Below are positions 61,693 through 64,000 of a stretch of 64,000 nt of DNA, piece after piece; position 1 is the stretch's first letter; the number at the start of each line of letters is the position of its first letter. A program made the position numbers and the translations under genes. Source of the stretch: Clostridium_F caseinilyticum (GTDB lineage: Bacteria; Bacillota; Clostridia; Clostridiales; Clostridiaceae); NCBI RefSeq assembly GCF_046127645.1, contig NZ_CP175919.1, one strand, 5' to 3'. The notes beneath the pieces were generated by a model. It was not told the DNA's origin. It saw only the letters and a list, made by a program, of their open reading frames with translations, and ran no database searches.

Positions 61693-61735
61693 AGACAGTT
61701 CGTAACCATCCTGTCTTTAATAAAAACTATGGAGG
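61693..61735 (+). promoter_or_regulatory. preQ1-I riboswitch controlling queT
   Basis: AGACAG (61693-61698) pairs with CTGTCT (61711-61716) around the loop TTCGTAACCATC. The A-rich tail TTAATAAAAACTAT (61717-61730) runs into the GGAGG ribosome site (61731-61735). This is the compact H-type pseudoknot layout of class I preQ1 riboswitches; binding of preQ1 would hide the ribosome site and reduce queT translation. Confidence 0.85.
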
Positions 61736-61742
61736 TATTATT

Positions 61743-62246
61743 ATGAATTTACAGAACAAAAAGGTTTCTAATCTAGTATTTTCAGCAGTTATTGCTGCTA
61801 TTTACACTGTATTAACCTTACTTTTAGCACCTATAAGTTATGGTCAAATTCAAGTAAGAGTTTCAGAATCTCTAACTTTACTACCCTTCCTATCTTCTTA
61901 TTCTATATGGGGAGTTTTTTTAGGTTGTATTATTTCTAATTTAATAGGTGGAAATGGAATTATTGATATAGTATTCGGTTCATTAGCCACATTAATATCC
62001 GCTATATTAACTTATTATATAGGAAAAAGCAACTTAAAACTTAAGAAATATCTAGCACCCCTACCACCAATATTCATAAATGCAGTGGTAATTGGTTTTA
62101 TTTTAAACTACACCTTAAAACTTCCATTACTACTTTCAATGATTTGGGTAGGATTAGGAGAATTTATTTCTTGCTATGTACTGGGGTTAATACTTATATC
62201 AATAATAGAAAAGAATAAAAAACTTATGTCTTATTTTAAACATTAA
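61743..62246 (+). CDS. queT: Queuosine precursor transporter QueT
   Basis: A 167-residue membrane protein with about five helices, the S component of an ECF transporter for queuosine precursors. The family segment YGQIQVRVSESLTLLPFLSSYSIWGVFLGCIISNLIGG (about 33-70) is characteristic. It needs the shared EcfAAT module, which is not in this window. Directly preceded by a preQ1-I riboswitch, which confirms the pathway. Length is normal. Confidence 0.95.
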   Translation: MNLQNKKVSNLVFSAVIAAIYTVLTLLLAPISYGQIQVRVSESLTLLPFLSSYSIWGVFLGCIISNLIGGNGIIDIVFGSLATLISAILTYYIGKSNLKLKKYLAPLPPIFINAVVIGFILNYTLKLPLLLSMIWVGLGEFISCYVLGLILISIIEKNKKLMSYFKH

Positions 62247-62282
62247 ATTTTAAAATATAGATTTACCAAGGAGAGAACTTAT

Positions 62283-62870
62283 ATGGGAAAAGTAAAATTT
62301 AAAGGCAGTGCTATGTTAAATCCTGTACCAGTAGCGCTAATAACCACTAAAAATAATGAAAAAACTAATGTATTCACAGTAGGCTGGATCGGAACAGCCT
62401 GCACCAAACCACCTATAATTAGCATAGCTATAAGACCTGAAAGACTTTCTTTTGATTATCTAAAAAACAATCCAGAATTGGTAGTTAACCTTCCATCTAA
62501 TAATCTAGTTAGGGCAGTTGATTATTGTGGTGTACGTTCTGGTAAAACTAATGATAAAATAAAAGAATGTAATTTTACATTAAAAGATTCAAATAAAATA
62601 AATGTTCCATATATAGAACAATGTCCTATAAATTTAGAATGTAAAGTTATGGATATATTGCCTTTAGGAACTCATCATTTATTTTTATGTGAAGTGCTCT
62701 GTACTGATGTAAATGAAGATTTAATAGATGAAAAAGGTAAAATTCATTTTGAAAAAGCAAATTTAATCTCTTATTCTCATGGAGAATACTATGCTTTACC
62801 GCAAAAATCTTTAGGTAAATTTGGGTATTCTGTACAAAAAAAGAAGAAAAAAAAGAAGTATAATAAATAA
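62283..62870 (+). CDS. Flavin reductase family (FMN-binding) protein
   Basis: A 195-residue split-barrel protein: MLNPVPVALITTKN (about 11-24), VFTVGWIGTACTKPPIISIAIRPERLSFDYL (about 32-62), and CEVLCTDVNEDLID (about 137-150). It binds FMN and reduces flavins or acts as an electron-transfer partner; the specific partner is unknown. The C-terminus ends in an unusually lysine-rich tail (about eight Lys). AAGGAGAG precedes the ATG. Confidence 0.88.
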   Translation: MGKVKFKGSAMLNPVPVALITTKNNEKTNVFTVGWIGTACTKPPIISIAIRPERLSFDYLKNNPELVVNLPSNNLVRAVDYCGVRSGKTNDKIKECNFTLKDSNKINVPYIEQCPINLECKVMDILPLGTHHLFLCEVLCTDVNEDLIDEKGKIHFEKANLISYSHGEYYALPQKSLGKFGYSVQKKKKKKKYNK

Positions 62871-62925
62871 TTTTTATTATGATATAAAAATCCCTTGCAT
62901 ATATTAATATAAAGGGGGTTTTTTT

Positions 62926-63210
62926 ATGTCTAATTTTAAAAAACTATTTTATACATTAATTTTTATATTAATAATAGAAATTATTTTAATATTAGTGTCT
63001 CATCATAAACAGGAAAAATTTAAAACTATTCCCACAGATAAAACTAATATAGCTATACTTATAGATATAAATTCAAATAACATAGACATTTATAAAAATA
63101 AAAAAATAATAAAAAGCTATAACAAAAAACCCTCTGCTCCACCTCTAATAAGTAATTTAAAAATAATAAACAAAGGCAATTATAGCAGTGGTTTGCAGAT
63201 AGATTTATAA
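62926..63210 (+). pseudogene. Truncated L,D-transpeptidase (YkuD-type)
   Basis: A 94-residue product: a membrane anchor (about 7-24) followed by NIAILIDINSNNIDIYKNKKIIKSY and LKIINKGNYSSGLQIDL. This matches the beginning of YkuD-type L,D-transpeptidases (IxVDxxxNxLxVYKxGKxxKxY ... FKIxNKGxxxxGxxxxW), but the frame stops before the catalytic HGT...SxGC(I/V)R region. No continuation was found in the other frames up to the terminator. It has a good GGGGG site and may still be expressed, but cannot be catalytic. Confidence 0.65.
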
Positions 63211-63307
63211 AGCTATATTTTTTAAGGTAAATACCTTATATAAAAAATAATATATAACATTCTATAATATAACAAATTTATTTATAAAGATAAAAAATTG
63301 TATTATA

Positions 63308-63351
63308 TTTCTTCGTTATTCTATCTTTTATTAAATAGAATAACGAAGAAA
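63308..63351. terminator. Long perfect hairpin between convergent genes
   Basis: TTTCTTCGTTATTCTAT (63308-63324) pairs perfectly with ATAGAATAACGAAGAAA (63335-63351), loop 10 nt. It lies between the L,D-transpeptidase remnant (+) and proC (-) and probably terminates both transcripts. Confidence 0.75.
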
Positions 63352-63362
63352 TATTGACTATA

Positions 63363-64000
63363 TTATTTAGACATTTCTTTAGATTTTGTTGCACAATCTC
63401 TAAGTGCTTCTATAATAGCATTCCTAAATCCATGTTTTTCAAGAGTTGCTACAGCTTCAATTGTAGTACCTCCTGGTGAGCAAACCATATCCTTTAATGC
63501 ACCTGGATGCATTCCTGTTTCTAAAACCATTTTTGCTGATCCTAATACAGCTTGAGCTGCAAATTTATAGGCCTTATCTCTTGGCATCCCTTCCAACACA
63601 GCTGCATCTGCCATAGCTTCTATAAACATATAAACATAAGCTGGAGATGAACCACTTACTGAAGTCACTGCATCCATCAATTTTTCTTCTACTATTTCAG
63701 CTTTCCCAAAGCTTTCAAATATATTTATAACTTCTTTTATTTCTTCTTTAGAAACTAAATCATTAGGACATATAGCAGACATACCTTCTCCAACTAATGC
63801 AGGAGTATTAGGCATTACTCTAACTATTTTTATCCTTTTTCCAAACATGGTTTCAGTATCATCTAATGCTTTACCTGCTGCAATAGTAACTACTATAACT
63901 TCTTTTTTAACACTATCTTTTATACCTTTTATAACTATTGGATATAAATTCGGTTTTACAGATAAAACTAATATATCTACTTCTTTAGCTAATTTATTGC
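63363..64000 (-). CDS. proC: Pyrroline-5-carboxylate reductase (5' end outside window)
   Basis: This is the last step of proline synthesis. The frame stays open to the right edge: VDILVLSVKPNLYPIVIKGI, then VIVVTIAAGK, then the ATG-containing GKRIKIVRVMPNTPALVGEGMSAI. The C-terminal family signature region SGSSPAYVYMFIEAMADAAVLEGMPRDKA and the segment LVCSPGGTTIEAVATLE-like (here MVCSPGGTTIEAVATLE) are complete. About 212 residues are visible of roughly 268; the N-terminal NAD(P)H-binding GxGxMG segment lies beyond 64000. An internal ATG at 63848 is not the start. Confidence 0.93.
   Translation of the reverse strand, partial: NKLAKEVDILVLSVKPNLYPIVIKGIKDSVKKEVIVVTIAAGKALDDTETMFGKRIKIVRVMPNTPALVGEGMSAICPNDLVSKEEIKEVINIFESFGKAEIVEEKLMDAVTSVSGSSPAYVYMFIEAMADAAVLEGMPRDKAYKFAAQAVLGSAKMVLETGMHPGALKDMVCSPGGTTIEAVATLEKHGFRNAIIEALRDCATKSKEMSK

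Overview
The window looks like the chromosome of a low-GC, spore-forming Clostridium of the C. botulinum/C. sporogenes type. The evidence is the very AT-rich sequence, strong GGAGG ribosome sites, four T-box leaders, a spore-protein gene (SASP), ytxC next to thrS, a PdaB-like deacetylase, a preQ1 riboswitch on queT and an acetyl-branch lysine/DAP pathway. The species cannot be fixed from sequence reading alone. No CRISPR array, prophage or intact insertion sequence was seen.

Layout. 1-8 kb, minus strand: the T-box of an off-window pheST operon, an rRNA/tRNA methyltransferase, the tail of an IS605-type tnpB with its structured right end, a Ktr-type potassium system, infC-rpmI-rplT with a leader/attenuator and an AUU-type start, T-box-thrS and ytxC. 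8-15.7 kb: a conserved hypothetical gene, long hairpins, an ABC exporter, a five-gene tRNA operon (Val-Asp-Phe-Gly-Cys) behind a perfect promoter, cobT, hslO, a methyltransferase and a divergent SASP. 16-21.7 kb: the oppABCDF peptide importer. 22-28 kb: asd-dapA-dapB, then a 1.1 kb non-coding insertion made of long hairpins and a dead transposase fragment, then patA and dapH. 28-37 kb: ssb-like, pdaB-like, DUF4364, folC and T-box-GNAT-valS.

37.2-49.7 kb is the accessory part. A FtsX-type ABC transporter (antimicrobial-peptide-resistance type) lies between two direct copies of a roughly 590 bp segment holding a 93-residue membrane-protein gene and the valine T-box. This is the footprint expected of single-crossover integration. 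Next to it is a bacteriocin locus: a C39-peptidase ABC exporter, a DUF5085-like protein, an HlyD-type accessory protein, a 113-residue double-glycine peptide, and a BcrAB-like ABC pair that is a good immunity candidate.

50-64 kb: a NitT/TauT-type ABC importer split into two parts by a 1430-residue acyl-CoA dehydratase activase-like gene; a large structured element in the convergent gap; TPR, transglutaminase, recX and M16 peptidase genes; preQ1-queT; a flavin reductase; a truncated L,D-transpeptidase; and proC running off the right edge.

The most interesting non-coding signal is a pair of unrelated-looking but identically built elements (25736-25954 and 51006-51265). Each has long imperfect inverted arms capped by two small hairpins that display GGA, three of the four as C-AGGAC-G loops, which fits the CsrA-binding repeat consensus. 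Both sit in gaps between convergent genes.
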